The notes below the pieces were generated by a model that had not been told where the DNA came from, searched no databases, and saw only the letters and a program-made list of their open reading frames with translations. Of a stretch of DNA of 64,000 nt, positions 33,655-45,400 are shown piece by piece. The DNA is from Micromussa lordhowensis (Eukaryota > Cnidaria > Anthozoa > Scleractinia > Lobophylliidae): positions 44,985,611 to 45,049,610 of the forward strand of contig OZ026596.1 in assembly GCA_964020085.1 (NCBI GenBank). Reading direction: 5' to 3'. The stretch's first letter is position 1. Each line of letters begins with the position of its first letter. The position numbers and the translations under genes are program-made.

Positions 33655-34485
33655 CACTCTAGTATGACTAAGTAGAGGGAGAATGATTGAAATCATAGAC
33701 TTTTTCGCACAAATAAAAAAAAAATTCCGTAACAGTGTTTAATATGAAAATGGGTCCTCTTTTCCGGGTTAGCGCTAGCTAAGTATAATAAGTAGAGGGC
33801 GAATGATTGAATTCATAGACTTTTTCTCACAAAGACAAAAACTCCGTAACAGTGTTTAATATGTAAATGAGTCCCCTTTTTCTGGGTAAGCGCTAGCTAA
33901 GTATAATAAGTAGACAGCAAATGATTGAGATCATAGATTTTTTCACACAAACACAAAAAAACTGTATCCTTGGTTAATTTGTAAACGGGTCCCGTTTAGT
34001 GGGTAAGCGCTAGCTATATATAATAAGTAGAGGGCGAATGATTGAAATCATAGACTTTTTCTCAAAACGAAAACATCCCGTAACATTGTTTCATATGTAA
34101 ACGCGTCCCGTTTTATAGGTAAGCGCTAGCAAAGTATGATAAATAGAGGGCAAATAATTGAAACCATTGACTTTTTTGCACACAATGAAAACCTCCGTAA
34201 CACTGTTTAATACGTAAATGAGTCCTGTTTTGTAACTAAGCTCAAGTTTAGTATGATAAGTAGAGGGCGAATGATTAAAATCATAGACTTTTTCTCACAA
34301 AGAAAAAAACTCCGTAATTAACAGTGTTTAATATGTAAATGAGTCCTGTTTTGTGGCTAAGCTCAAGTTTAGTATGATAAGTAGAGGGCGAATGATTGAA
34401 ATCATGGACTTTTTCTAAAAAAAAAACCCTCCCTAACAGTGTTTTAAATGTAAATGGCTACCGCTTTGTGGCTAAGCGCTAGTTA
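33655..34485. repeat. Satellite, about 118-bp units, left block
   Basis: Seven units with 'gtataataagtagagggcg' at about 33662, 33783, 33901, 34017, 34134, 34251 and 34372 (spacing 116-121 bp). Conserved sub-blocks are 'gaatgattgaaatcatagac' and 'aagcgctagct'. It continues at 37291 after the LINE. Confidence 0.9.
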
Positions 34486-37290
34486 ACTGTACTGTACTGA
34501 ACTTTATTTATCCACGGGATCCTTATCACTAAAAAGTGGTCTTCTAAAGAGCCGTGCGCATTAACCTTAAATATATTACCTAGAACTTAACTACTTAGAC
34601 TTAAAAATTATGAATTATTAAAAAGAAATATTAACTTAAGTTATTACTAGTGTAAAATAGCAGAATAAAAACTATTCAAAGTAGTGGCCTGTTTTGCCTC
34701 CGCTGACAGACTGTTCCATGTTACTGCGCCCCTATACCGAAAGCTCTTCTTGAGAGCCTCAGTGTTGGGCCGCGGAATAAACAGGTTTTGTTGAGCGCCC
34801 CGAAGATTATGTCTGTGGATGGTAGTTACGCTGGTGAATTTATCTGACAGGTATTCAGGTACAAGGTTATTAGCGGTTTTAAACATTTAAGATTTCAATT
34901 GTCTTTCACGTCTGTCAGCGAGGCTTTCCCATTTGAGGGCACGAAGAATCTGTGCAGATCTGATATCCCAACCTGACCCTGTTATTATACGTGCTGCCCT
35001 GTTTTGTAGTTTCTCCAGTTTAAGGCTGAGGCCATTACCGATACATCCCCAAACAGCGCTGCAATATTCGAGATGTGGAAGAATCAATGACTTGTAAATT
35101 GTGACTAGTGTACTTTGGGGACATATCGGTTTTAGCCTCCTAAGGGCAGCAAGTACTTTAGCAACTTTACTGACGATCTCGGAGATATGAGCTTCCCACG
35201 AGAGTTTTTCATCCACGTGGACACCAAGACATTTGTAACTATTTACTCTTTCAATCAAATGCCCATCAAGGCAAATATGAGTTTCACTCGGGAGTAGTGA
35301 TATTTTGTGTCTTGTGCCTGTAAACAGACACTTTGTCTTGAGGACATTAAGACTTAGACGGTTAGAGTCGAGCCATTGTTTTAGATTGCTCAGATCGTGG
35401 GTCAGGGATGAAATCAACTCTTCAGGGTCAGTGGAGGCAAACGTGAGATTAGTGTCATCGGCGTACATCCTCACATCTGAACGGAGGTTACAGTTAGGGA
35501 GGTCGTTAATGTACAATAGAAATAGCAGAGGGCCAAGAATTGAGCCTTGGGGCACCCCACAACGTATGCGACTAGTTTCAGAATTTACATTGTTAATGAC
35601 TGTAACCTGAGTTCTGTCAGAGAGATAGTCTCGAAAAAGATTTAGGCTTGCACCAATAAACCCATACAGCTCCAGCTTTGACAGAAGGATCTCATGGTCA
35701 ATAGTGTCAAATGCCTTTTTTAAATCAATAAATAGAATGGCATTCGTCAAACCATTGTCGATATTAAAATACCAATTGTCTGTGATGTCAATGAGAGCCG
35801 TAAGAGTAGAGTGCATAGGTCTAAAGCCAGACTGATATTTAGAAAGTAGGTTATTCTGATGTAAATATGTATATACCTGATTAAAAATGGCTTTTTCAAA
35901 GAGCTTACCTATTACAGAAAGTACAGAAATAGGCCTATAATTTGCTGGGTCAACCTTCGAGTCAGCTTTGTGAATTGGAGTTACTCTAGCACTCTTCCAG
36001 TCGCTTGGAATAATTCCAGTGGAAATAACTAAATTAAATATATGGGTCAAGGAAGATGCAACCGATGTAAACTTAAGCTTTAAGAGAGAAGTAGGGATAC
36101 CATCGAGGCCATCAGCCTTGCCCATAGGGATATCGTTCACAAGTTTGCGCAGATCATCAATGGTAAGTAATTCAAGGTTGAAGGTGCTGTCATAAGGTTC
36201 GACAAACTCACGGAAGCTGACTCGAGGGGGGTTTATTTGAGACGCTAAGCTAGGGCCTATCTCGGTAAAATGCCTGTTAAATGCATTGCTGAGCTCACGA
36301 GGGTCAGTTATCACCGCTTCACCAATAATCAGTTTTGCTGCCTGAGCAAAATTTTTCTTACGCGATAATAGTGTATTAATTCCATTCCAAGTTGCTTTAG
36401 CTTTCCCAACATTATCTTCAAAGTATGAATGGTAGTAATCCTTCTTGGAAGCCTTTATAGAATGGTTGACTCGATTCCTGAGCCGTCTGTACTCTGCCCA
36501 TTTGGACTGATCATTAGTGATAGCGGCGATTCGCTTTGTTTTATCTCTTTCACACATCAATCGTTTGATTTGAGGGGTAAGCCAGGGGGCCTTAGAGTTT
36601 CTAACTCTCTTTTTCTTAACTGGTGCATGAAGGTTGGCTACTGCCAAAAAAGAGTGTTTCCATACCTCCCATGCTCTTGTAGGGTTGTCTATTAACTCGA
36701 TTAAGTCCCAAGGAACCAGCGCCATGTCATCCATAAAGTAATCAGGCATAAAGTGTTTGTATTGTCTTGATTCAATTATTCGCGGGAACGACCTAGGGCA
36801 TGCCAGTTTTCTCGAGACGTAAATTAGATTGTGATCGCTACAACCAATAAGGGACACGCCTGATGTAACAAACTTGTCTGGCTCATTGGTGAGAAATAAG
36901 TCGATAAGTGATTTAGAACTTGATGTGATGCGTGTATACTCCTTAATCAATTGAGTATATTGATACGATTCACAGAGTTCGATAAGGTGTCTGGTTTCAT
37001 TAGCTGGGGAAATTGCCATCATGTCACAGTTTATATCACCAAGTATATTTGATTCAATATTTTCCGCTTCAATCTTTCCCAGGATGACCTCGAACTTATC
37101 AAACAGCTCAATTGGTGAATTTGGAGGTCTGTACCAATTTGAGAGAAGAAATGGTTTGGCCTTGGGTTTTTGAATCTGTATGCATAGAAATTCGAGGTCT
37201 GGGTCAGAAAGGTCGGATCTGATTTTAAAATCAATGACGTTACGAATGTAAACGGCAACACCACCACCGCTCCTGCAGCGGTCACGGTCA
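34486..37290 (-). mobile_element. CR1/L2-type LINE, 5'-truncated, inserted in satellite
   Basis: 2.8-kb element. The 3' end is at 34486 with a short 'cagta' tandem tail, and the truncated 5' end is at about 37290. Satellite sequence resumes on both sides, so the LINE entered the array. Confidence 0.85.
34647..37290 (-). pseudogene. LINE ORF2: endonuclease (partial) and reverse transcriptase, one stop
   Basis: The reading frame is open from the truncated 5' edge to 34647 except for a single TAA at 34887-34889. It starts in the apurinic-type endonuclease (RCRSGGGVAVYIR, GDINCD near 37030, GCSDHNLIYV near 36840). It continues through the RT with 'GKADGLDGIPTSLLK', 'ANYRPISVLSVIGKLFEK', 'RCGVPQGSILGPLLF' and 'MYADDTN' near 35460. 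The C-terminal thumb ends with a tail of the type 'YRGAVTWNSLS'. These domains carry out target-primed reverse transcription. The endonuclease N-terminus is missing, so it cannot move autonomously. The near-clean frame implies recent insertion. Confidence 0.88.
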
Positions 37291-37830
37291 CTATGATAAG
37301 AAGACGGCGAATGATTAAAATCATAGACTTTTTCTCAGAAAGAAAAAAACTCCGTAATAGTGTTTAATATGTAAATGGGTCCCGTTTTGTGGGTAAGCGA
37401 TAGCGAAGTATAATAAGTAGAGGGCAAATGATTGAAATTATGGATTTTTTCACACAAAGAAAAAAACTCCGTAACAGTGTTCAATATGTAAAAGAGTCCC
37501 CTTTTTCTGGGTAAGCGCTAGCTAAGTATAATAAGTAGACAGCAAATGATTGAAATCATAGACTTTTTCACACAAAGAAAAAAAACTGTATCCTTGGTTA
37601 ATATGTAAACGGGTCCCGTTTAGTGGGTAAGTGCTAGCTATAAATAATAAGTAGAGGGCGAATGATTAAAATGATAGAATTTTTTTCACAAAGAAAAAAA
37701 CTCCATAATTAACAGTGTTTAATATGTAAATGGATCCCGTTTTGTGGCTAAGCTCAAGCTTAGTATGATAAGTAGAGGGCGAATGACTCAAATCATGGAC
37801 TTTTTCTCAAAAAAACCTCCCTCTATTTGT
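37291..37830. repeat. Satellite, about 118-bp units, right block
   Basis: Five units at about 37291, 37408, 37526, 37640 and 37763, same consensus and orientation as 33655-34485. They run directly into the 17-bp minisatellite. Confidence 0.9.
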
Positions 37831-37835
37831 AAAAC

Positions 37836-38150
37836 GCTCCTATTTTTTAGACGCCCCTATTTGTCAGATGCCCCTGTTTGTCAAACGCCCCTGATTGTCA
37901 GATGCCCCTATTTGTCAGATGTCCCTATTTGTCAGATGCTCCTATTTGTCAGAGTCCCCTATTTGTCAGATGCCCCTAATTGTCAAACGCCCCTATTTGT
38001 CAGATGCCCCTATTTGTCAAACGCCCCTATTTGTCAGATGCCCCTATTTGTCAGATGTCCCTATTTGTCAGATGTTCCTATTTGTCAGATGCCCCTATTT
38101 GTCAAACGCCCCTATTTGTCAGATGCCCCTATCTGTGCTATTTGTGCTAT
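37836..38150. repeat. 17-bp minisatellite (array 2, inverted relative to array 1)
   Basis: About 18 copies of 'cccctatttgtcagatg' and the variant 'cccctatttgtcaaacg'. This is the complement of the unit at 18040-18860. Long ORFs across it are by-products of the stop-free unit. Confidence 0.92.
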
Positions 38151-38881
38151 TCTGCTCACGGATTCCCTAAAACACCTTAGCCTCCCTGGGCCTCATTTCA
38201 GTCATTCCACTTTCCATTTGGTGACATCAATAATGATCATCTTACAAGAATTTATGAGGAACTAATTTCATATAACTGTTTCAGTCATGACCAATCTTCC
38301 CCGTTTTACACAGCTGGGATTTTTCTTTGGTACACCAATCAATCCCCAAGAAGAAATGAAAAGTTACTGTAAGTTTTTGTATTTTAGAAGGTAAATTATG
38401 TTAAGAGTTAAAACCAAAGCTGAAAAAAGGGAGGGACCTTTAGCTGGGTTCACCATTTCAAGCTTGTATATACAAGAAAATTACCCTAATCATTTCTTCT
38501 GGAAGCTAAAAACAAAATCCTAAGTGCGTCTATCCATTAATTCGCATGTTCTTAATCCAGAAAAACTCTACTTTAAGTCCATTTTCCCATTGAAGTTTTA
38601 TTTAGAAAATAGTGGCAAGACAGATGTAAAAGTATTAGTAAGTCAGATGTGATGTCAACATGTGAATAAAGAAGTCAGTAAAATCCCATACAACACTTTA
38701 TGGTACATATCATTCGTGTGGCTTTAATCTCAAACTCAAAATTCAACAAAATGAAAAATAGTTACAACACTCTGAGACACAGATCCAGAGAAGCAAAGGT
38801 AATGACATATGAACTTAAAACAAATTAAATTGTACCTGATATTAATTTTGGAAGACAAAAATAGATAAAAAAAAGGGAATA
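38151..38881. other. No gene seen
   Basis: AT-rich noncoding DNA. No domain in any short frame. Confidence 0.45.
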
Positions 38882-39427
38882 CAGTAGAGCCTATTAACTC
38901 GAACTCTACGGGTGAAACAAAAAACAATTTGAGATAGCGAGGTTTCAAGTTAACGGGGTTGATGGCACAATTCAATTTGCCACATTAAAAATCAATAGTT
39001 GGTGATTTTTTAGCACTTCAGTGTTTAGTGCACTGTAAATTAAAGTTATTTTATAAAAATGGTAATTGGGCATTTTTATGATAAAATGTGATTAGTTCGT
39101 TGCACCAATCAAACATCAAATGTATGTAGTGTTGACCATACTGTTAGTTTTAGTGTTTTTACCGATTATAGAAAAGAAGAGCTAATGGGATGGCATCCAC
39201 ATGGAGTTACAAGAGCCAGAGCTCGAGTTATCGGGGTAAATTGCAGTGAATTTTTGACCAAGGGAAAGGAAATTTAGTTCGAGGTGGCGGCAAATTCGGG
39301 GTATCCAAGTTCGAGTTAACCGAGTAAAAATGACTGAAAAGTGAGGTAAAATCCAAGGGAAATAGCACCAAGTTTGATTTAGTGGGAAGTTCGAGTTATC
39401 CGAGTTCGTGTTATTGGGGTTCTACTG
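38882..39427. mobile_element. pogo/Tigger-like MITE, 546 bp
   Basis: Ends 'cagtagagcctattaactcg' and, inverted, 'cagtagaaccccaataacac', both flanked by TA. The interior repeats variants of 'gttcgagttatc'. TA target and CAGTAGA-type ends fit Tc1/mariner-pogo non-autonomous elements. No transposase. Confidence 0.75.
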
Positions 39428-39429
39428 TA

Positions 39430-40366
39430 CTTACAATATATGAAAGAGCAGCGTTTACCAGTCCAGAGGTCTTAAAAGAAGAAGAAGGAGAAGCAGTTCT
39501 AACTGTACTGCCGGCAGCTGAGTACTTGAATTGAGGAACATGATCACACGGAGAAGCGTGAATTATCGGCAATCTGTCCTAAATGTTGCTTACTGCTTTT
39601 CAGTTACTTCTAACTGTACAGCAGAAGGGCCAAACAGGCATTTCCACTTTTTAAGCCTCAGACTCTGTTCTCAGTTTCCGCGAAGAACCTAGGGAGCCAC
39701 CATTTTTGTTTTCGAAGGAATAAACCAATGTATGAATGCGCAATATAATGCACCAATCAGCGATCGGTTTAGTTCGCTGTGTGCCAGGGTCTTCTCCCGA
39801 CGATCCGCCATCATGAAAATCGTCGAGGAGAAGGCCCTGGGGACAAGGTTGTGCCGAGATGGCAAGGCTGGCGTGCTTAGTAGCCAGGCCACGAAAATGT
39901 TATATTCACCACGTAGCGTGGTGAATATAACGTCATAGTACGAATCGCTCAACCAATCAGATTGCTGGAAACTCTTTGTTCAGCTTTGAAATTATACTGA
40001 ACTCTGATAAAACATGGGTTTTTGACCAATCAGAGCGGGTAAATTGTTTCATGTCGCTCTGAAATTAAGATTGATTGTGACAGGCTTATTGAACTGTCCG
40101 ATAACAACTTGGCAAGTAGATTAGTGGAAAATAGTGACAACGCCTTTCTAAAATAAGCCCACAAAAATGGTTTATACAAAACTTAAAAACAGGACTAGGG
40201 ATTTTCGTTAGAATTTTGCTCAAGGTAGAAAATTCAATAACTCCTTGTATTTGTGGTTGCCTAAATCAAAATGCTTTACACACTTGTCGTCAACAACACT
40301 GAACTGCTTTCAAATAGCATTTTTACTGGTATAGTCACTATAGTTACTTATGTTAGAATGCAACGT
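39430..40366. other. No gene; flank of tRNA insertion site
   Basis: Contains a short inverted element at about 39785-39850 ('ccagggtcttctcc' and 'ggagaaggccctgg') and a perfect 35-bp palindrome at 39898-39932 ('gttatattcaccacg' around TAG). 40040-40135 is a piece of the 4180/51180 repeat. 40140-40366 matches 6030-6227, the 5' flank of copy 1. Confidence 0.6.
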
Positions 40367-40399
40367 GCCCGGCTAGCTCAGTCGGTAGAGCATGAGACT
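40367..40399 (+). pseudogene. tRNA-Lys 5' half, split by retrotransposon
   Basis: Nucleotides 1-33 of tRNA-Lys(CTT), without mutation. The last eight bases, ATGAGACT (40392-40399), are the target-site duplication. Confidence 0.93.
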
Positions 40400-40573
40400 T
40401 TGAACGGACGTGTTTGAAGAGCTCCGCGATCCGTTTTTCCCGTTAGCGACTTTGAGGTTTGTGCTCTGGTTTCCTGGTTTTGCTAGATTGTAACAGGCCT
40501 TTTGGCCACTTTTTGCTTCGAGATTATAAGTGGCATCGCTTCTTCGTAGCCGTTTAATTTCGAAGTTTGGATA

Positions 40574-42433
40574 ATGGAAAGTTCTGTCGAAAGTGAAGTC
40601 GTTACGAATTTGAATATGGAAAGTTCTGTTGGCGCCAAAACTGTCCCGGAGGGTACTGATGGTGCTGTGGATAATGTCCCTGGAGAGAGTCTTGAGAGTG
40701 TTAATGATGTAAACACGACTTCCACTGACGATAATGGGGCTTCACAATTTGCTGATGGTCCGAATGAACTTCGATCGTATGTAAATGCAGATTCCTATGC
40801 CTCGAGAGCGGCCAGAACGGCTGGTCGTGTTTCTTCTGATAAACCAACCTGGCGGCGTCCTACTCATTCCGCGGCTAATGATATGCCAAAACGCCCCAGA
40901 ACAGCTTTATTTACGCCATCACGTTCCACATCAGCGAGATCTGTCTTTGAAGCCTTAAGTATGGCACATATTGACGCATCGGATATTCAGTGCATGCAAC
41001 GAAAGATGAACAGTGAGGTTGTAATTACTTTCAAGTCAGTGGATGTTAAGGAAAAATTTCTTCGTTTAAACGCTCTCACCGTTGGAGAGTACAGCTACGC
41101 GACGCAAGACATTGATCGCCCTATGACCTTTTTGACAATATACGACGCTCCATTTGAACTGAGCGATTTGGCCATTATCAGGCGGCTTGCTCCCTTTTGC
41201 GAGGTTGTACATTATCGTCGGGGCAAATTCGATTTTATGCCAGGAGTCTACAATGGCCTACGTCATTACCGCGTGAGGGTAACAAAGCCTGTTCCAAGTT
41301 TTATCCGGTTTGGTAAATACCAGATTTTTTTGAAGCATGACGGCCAGGTACCAACCTGTCGGCGCTGTAACCTCGCTGGTCATTTTAGTAATGATTGCAA
41401 CCTGAAGGTTTGTTTTAATTGCGAAAACATCGGGCATGAGGCTGGTTCGTGTCCGGCGCCACCTTTATGCCATTTTTGCAAAGAAGCTGGCCATACTAGC
41501 CGCGAATGCGGTTATTCTTGGGTTTCGTCATTAATCAGGGGTACCACAACAGATGAGTCAACCCCTGTTAATGTGGATCGTTCCGATGGGGAAGACAGTG
41601 AGGCCTCCTTCAAGACCCGATCGGGAGACTCATTTAAATGGGCCGATGATTCGGACCTTTCCGATGAGGGTGAAGAGGATGATGATTTTAGAGATGCCGA
41701 GGCGCAACCTCTTGCTGCGGCTTTGCCCGTGAGTACGTTGCCCGCTGATCCGTCCTTCTTTGAGCCATCTGAAAATGAGCCAGCTGCCACTGAACCATCG
41801 ACCGCTGAGTCGACAGCTGTTGGGCCGTCTGTATTAGCTGCTGTACTGCCTACAGAATCTCTGCCTGATGCAAAACCAAATCAAACTGCCGAGAACCAGG
41901 CCTCCCCGGCCGACCATGGCACCGATGTATTAGCTGCTGTACTGCCTACAGAATCTTTGCCTGATGCCCAGCCAAATCAGACTGCCGAAAACCAGGTCTC
42001 CCCGGCCAACCATCAGCCTGATGGAGTACTAGATTCCCAGGGCTTCATAAAGCCCCCAGTCGTAGTAATTGATGACCTAAGTCAACCATCTGATCCTTCA
42101 AGTGCGCTTCATTCTTCAGCTAGTAAAAGCCGGGTTCCCGTCCGTGTTCCTAGACTTACCCGCCGTACCTTCGCTGTGGCTCCTACAGCTCTAGAAGCAG
42201 CCGCCCTCCGCAAGAAGAATCACCCTTTTGTCTCTGGAGAGTCGCAGACTCCCGCTGCCTCTTCTACGCCCATGGAGACTACGGTAGACCTAAAACGCAA
42301 GGCTCAAGCCCAGGCCGACGCTCCCCCCAAGGAGAGGCGGGAGAAGAAAAAAGGCAGGAAGTTGATAGTTTTACCTCTTTTCCCAGTTTTTCGAGTCCTT
42401 TTTCCAAGACATTTTCAAGGTTTTGACTATTAA
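40574..42433 (+). CDS. Retrotransposon ORF1 protein (three CCHC zinc knuckles)
   Basis: 619 aa from ATG 40574. The N-terminal 110 residues are acidic then Ser/Arg-rich. Residues about 120-255 form a compact region ('VVITFKSVDVKEKF', 'RPMTFLTIYDAP', 'CEVVHYRRGKFDFMPG') resembling the RRM-like fold of Tx1/L1 ORF1 proteins. CCHC knuckles lie at 262-275, 280-293 and 299-312 (all CX2CX4HX4C, intact). An acidic, Pro/Ala-rich tail includes two 32-residue repeats starting about 419 ('VLAAVLPTESLPDA'), and a basic end (KERREKKKGRK) may be a nuclear localisation signal. Family role: binds element RNA in the ribonucleoprotein. It ends at TAA 42431-42433, overlapping ORF2 in the +1 frame. It could be read from the element's own 5' UTR. 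Confidence 0.93.
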   Translation: MESSVESEVVTNLNMESSVGAKTVPEGTDGAVDNVPGESLESVNDVNTTSTDDNGASQFADGPNELRSYVNADSYASRAARTAGRVSSDKPTWRRPTHSAANDMPKRPRTALFTPSRSTSARSVFEALSMAHIDASDIQCMQRKMNSEVVITFKSVDVKEKFLRLNALTVGEYSYATQDIDRPMTFLTIYDAPFELSDLAIIRRLAPFCEVVHYRRGKFDFMPGVYNGLRHYRVRVTKPVPSFIRFGKYQIFLKHDGQVPTCRRCNLAGHFSNDCNLKVCFNCENIGHEAGSCPAPPLCHFCKEAGHTSRECGYSWVSSLIRGTTTDESTPVNVDRSDGEDSEASFKTRSGDSFKWADDSDLSDEGEEDDDFRDAEAQPLAAALPVSTLPADPSFFEPSENEPAATEPSTAESTAVGPSVLAAVLPTESLPDAKPNQTAENQASPADHGTDVLAAVLPTESLPDAQPNQTAENQVSPANHQPDGVLDSQGFIKPPVVVIDDLSQPSDPSSALHSSASKSRVPVRVPRLTRRTFAVAPTALEAAALRKKNHPFVSGESQTPAASSTPMETTVDLKRKAQAQADAPPKERREKKKGRKLIVLPLFPVFRVLFPRHFQGFDY

Positions 42434-45400
42434 TGCGAGGGGTTTGGGGAGTCCCCTTAATAATAACCTCCTCTTTGATCTCATTGAGAAATCTGCATGT
42501 GATATTTGTTTCGTTCAGGAAACTTTAGTTAGTTCTGAGGCAAAGATCAAAGTTCTTTCCCGTAGATGGCTGGGCCGTAGTTATTGGTCCCCCTCAATTG
42601 GCAAACAAGGAGGTGTTGCCGTTTTAATATCTCCCAAGTGCTCCGATGAAGTAGTGTCTTGGAAAAAGGACTCTAATGGGCGTATAATTAGTATTCTGGT
42701 TAGAATCGACGGTGTAGATCTTAACTTCGTCAATATTTATGCTCCCACCAATCGTACTGATCGAAAATTGTTTTACGAATCCCTTCATGAATACTTTGTT
42801 CCTGCGTCCGCTCTCGTGATCGGTGGCGATTTCAATTGTTATGAAAATGCACTCGATAAATTTGGCGGGAATGTTTCAGTCGGTGGTGAATGTAAATCTC
42901 TAAAATCTGATTTTGTTTTGGTTGATGCGTGGCGTAAGCTACACCCTAGCGCGCACGAATTCACCTGGTTCAACCATGATTATTCAATTGCTAGTCGCTT
43001 AGACAAGTTCTTTGTCTCAAAGGAGTTGTTTACATCTGATTGCCAATGTGAAATCTCACCTTGTCCGCTATCTGATCACGATTTTGTTTCTTTTGTTTTT
43101 GATATCCCTGACGCCGCTAAGCGCGGCCCAGGGGTGTGGAAATTAAATAACTCGCTCCTTGATGACAAAAACTTCTGTGGTATTATTCGTAATTTAATTC
43201 AAAGTCACGTTTTGTATTTTGCTTCATTTCCGTCTCCTCAAGATTGGTGGGAGTTTTTAAAAGTTTCCATCAAGGAAGAATCGATTTCGTTTTCCCGCCA
43301 AAAGCGCCGGCAATTGTGTCGAGATCGTGTTTTTCTAACGAATAAATTAATTAGTCTTCGTCAACGCCTGGTTAACGGTGACAATTTCGTTGTTGATTCT
43401 ATTCAAGATATAGAATGCCGCTTAAAGGTCATCTACACTAAAGAAATCGAAGGAATTTTAGTCCGCAGTCGAGCGGAATGGCTCGAGGAGGGCGAACGCC
43501 CAACTCGTTATTTTTTTCAGCTGCACTCTTCTAATGCGCAGAGAAGCAAAATATCATCGATATATAATTCATCCGGCGTTGAGGTTTCGTCACAAGATGA
43601 AATTGAGCAGGCACATTTTGATTTCTATTCTTTCTTGTTTTCGGAAGAACCGGTTGATATGGTTTTCCAGGATGATCTTTTGTCTTCACTTTCTCGCCAG
43701 CTGTCGCCTCATCAGTCGTCATTGTGCGAGGGCACAATGACGATTGATGAGATTTCCTTTGCAGTTAAGAACATGAATACGAACAAATCTCCCGGGCCCG
43801 ATGGTTTAACCGTTGAATTTTATCGTAAATTTTGGGATATATTAGCTCCTCATTTAGTTCTTGTTTTCAACTCCTGTTTTCAAGCTGGTGAGATGTGTGA
43901 ATCCATGAAAACAAGTAATACTCGCGTGATCTATAAAAAGGGGGATCGGAAATCTCTAAAAAATTGGAGACCGATCTCCCTTCTCAATGTTGATTATAAA
44001 ATCTGTTCTAAGGCTATCTCTATTCGCCTTTCTAAAGTCCTGGAATTCATTGTTGATCCTGACCAAACATGCTCTGTTCCTGGGCGGAAGATTTCAGCGA
44101 ATCTTCATACTCTTAGGGATATTTTAGATTACCTTGACCGCACAAGGGAAACTGGTATTTTAGTAAGTCTTGATCAGGAGAAAGCCTTTGATCGCGTAAA
44201 CCGTTCTTTTCTACAGAGTTTGCTAACTCGTTTTGGTTTTGGCCCCTCTTTTTGTAACTGGATTAACACGTTTTATAAAGGTGCTAATATGCGCGTTATT
44301 GTGAATGAATGGCTCACAGAGCCGATCCCTTTGTCTCGCGGCGTTCGCCAGGGGGATTCCCTTTCCCCAATGCTATATATTCTTTGCGTTGAAACTCTTG
44401 CATGTCAAATTCGTTCATGCTCCCAAATTGAAGGCTTTCTCTTACCTGGTGCTAACGGGTCTCAGTATAAAGTAAGTATTTATGCTGATGACACGACTAG
44501 TCTAGTCAAATCTGTTTGTTCTCTTGCAGCCCTTTTTCGCGTAATCAACGTGTACGAGAGGGGATCCGGAGCGAAACTCAATGTATCCAAAACAGAGGCC
44601 ATGTGGCTGGGCGCGTGGCGCTCTTGCCCTGACCAGCCGTTTGGCCTCACATGGGTAACAAAAATGAAAATTCTAGGGGTTGTTTTCGGACAGAACGTAG
44701 AGTCTGACAATTGGCGGCCAAAGCTTAAGAAGTTAGAAAATCATCTTAATTTTTGGAAATCTCGCTCTTTATCCCTTGTGGGCAAGTCCCTGATTGTGAA
44801 TACAATAGGAATTAGCAAACTCCTGTATCTAGCTACTATTCTTCCTGTCCCTCAATGGGTTATTTCGGAGGTAAATAATTTGATTTGGCCTTTCCTATGG
44901 GGTTGCCGAATGGAGACCGTCAGCCGACAGTCGTGTCATCAGCCCTTCCTAAAGGGCGGTCTAGGCATCATTAACTTTAAGATCAAGGCAGATGCCTTAA
45001 AGTTAGCATCCGTAGTTTCTAATTGCTCCAATGCCGATTCAAAGTGTTTTTATCTCATTAAGTATTTTTTCGGGGCTAAGATATCTCCAATTCGACCGGA
45101 GTGGCGTTTCCTTCGGGATAACTCCTCTCCGAGTGCTCAACTTCTAACACCCTTTTATTCGAATTGCCTTTCTGTTTTGAGCAGTCTCCGCAAGATCTTG
45201 TCTTGCCAAGACTGGCGCAATTTTGCTTTTACTTCAAAGAAATGTTATTACACTCTACTTAAGGAAAAGTCATCCTCACCCGTTATTCACCGACATTGGG
45301 TCTCGTTTTTAACTATTGGTTTTGACCTGGATCGGCATTGGTCACTTGTTCGTGATGAGTTTTGTGAGAATTTCAAAAATGATCTACTTTGGTTAATTGT

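Noticed and set aside
37744..38265. 173-codon ORF with repeating peptide across array 2 (and the 92-codon counterpart at 18478-18756)
   Set aside because: The 17-bp unit lacks stops in all frames of this strand, so the ORF is an arithmetical by-product. No start context, domain or splice site supports coding.
41512..41790. Antisense ORFs inside retrotransposon ORF1 (also 7373-7651, 43531-43740, 44480-44710)
   Set aside because: Shadow frames of conserved, biased codons in the sense ORFs, repeated in both copies for that reason.
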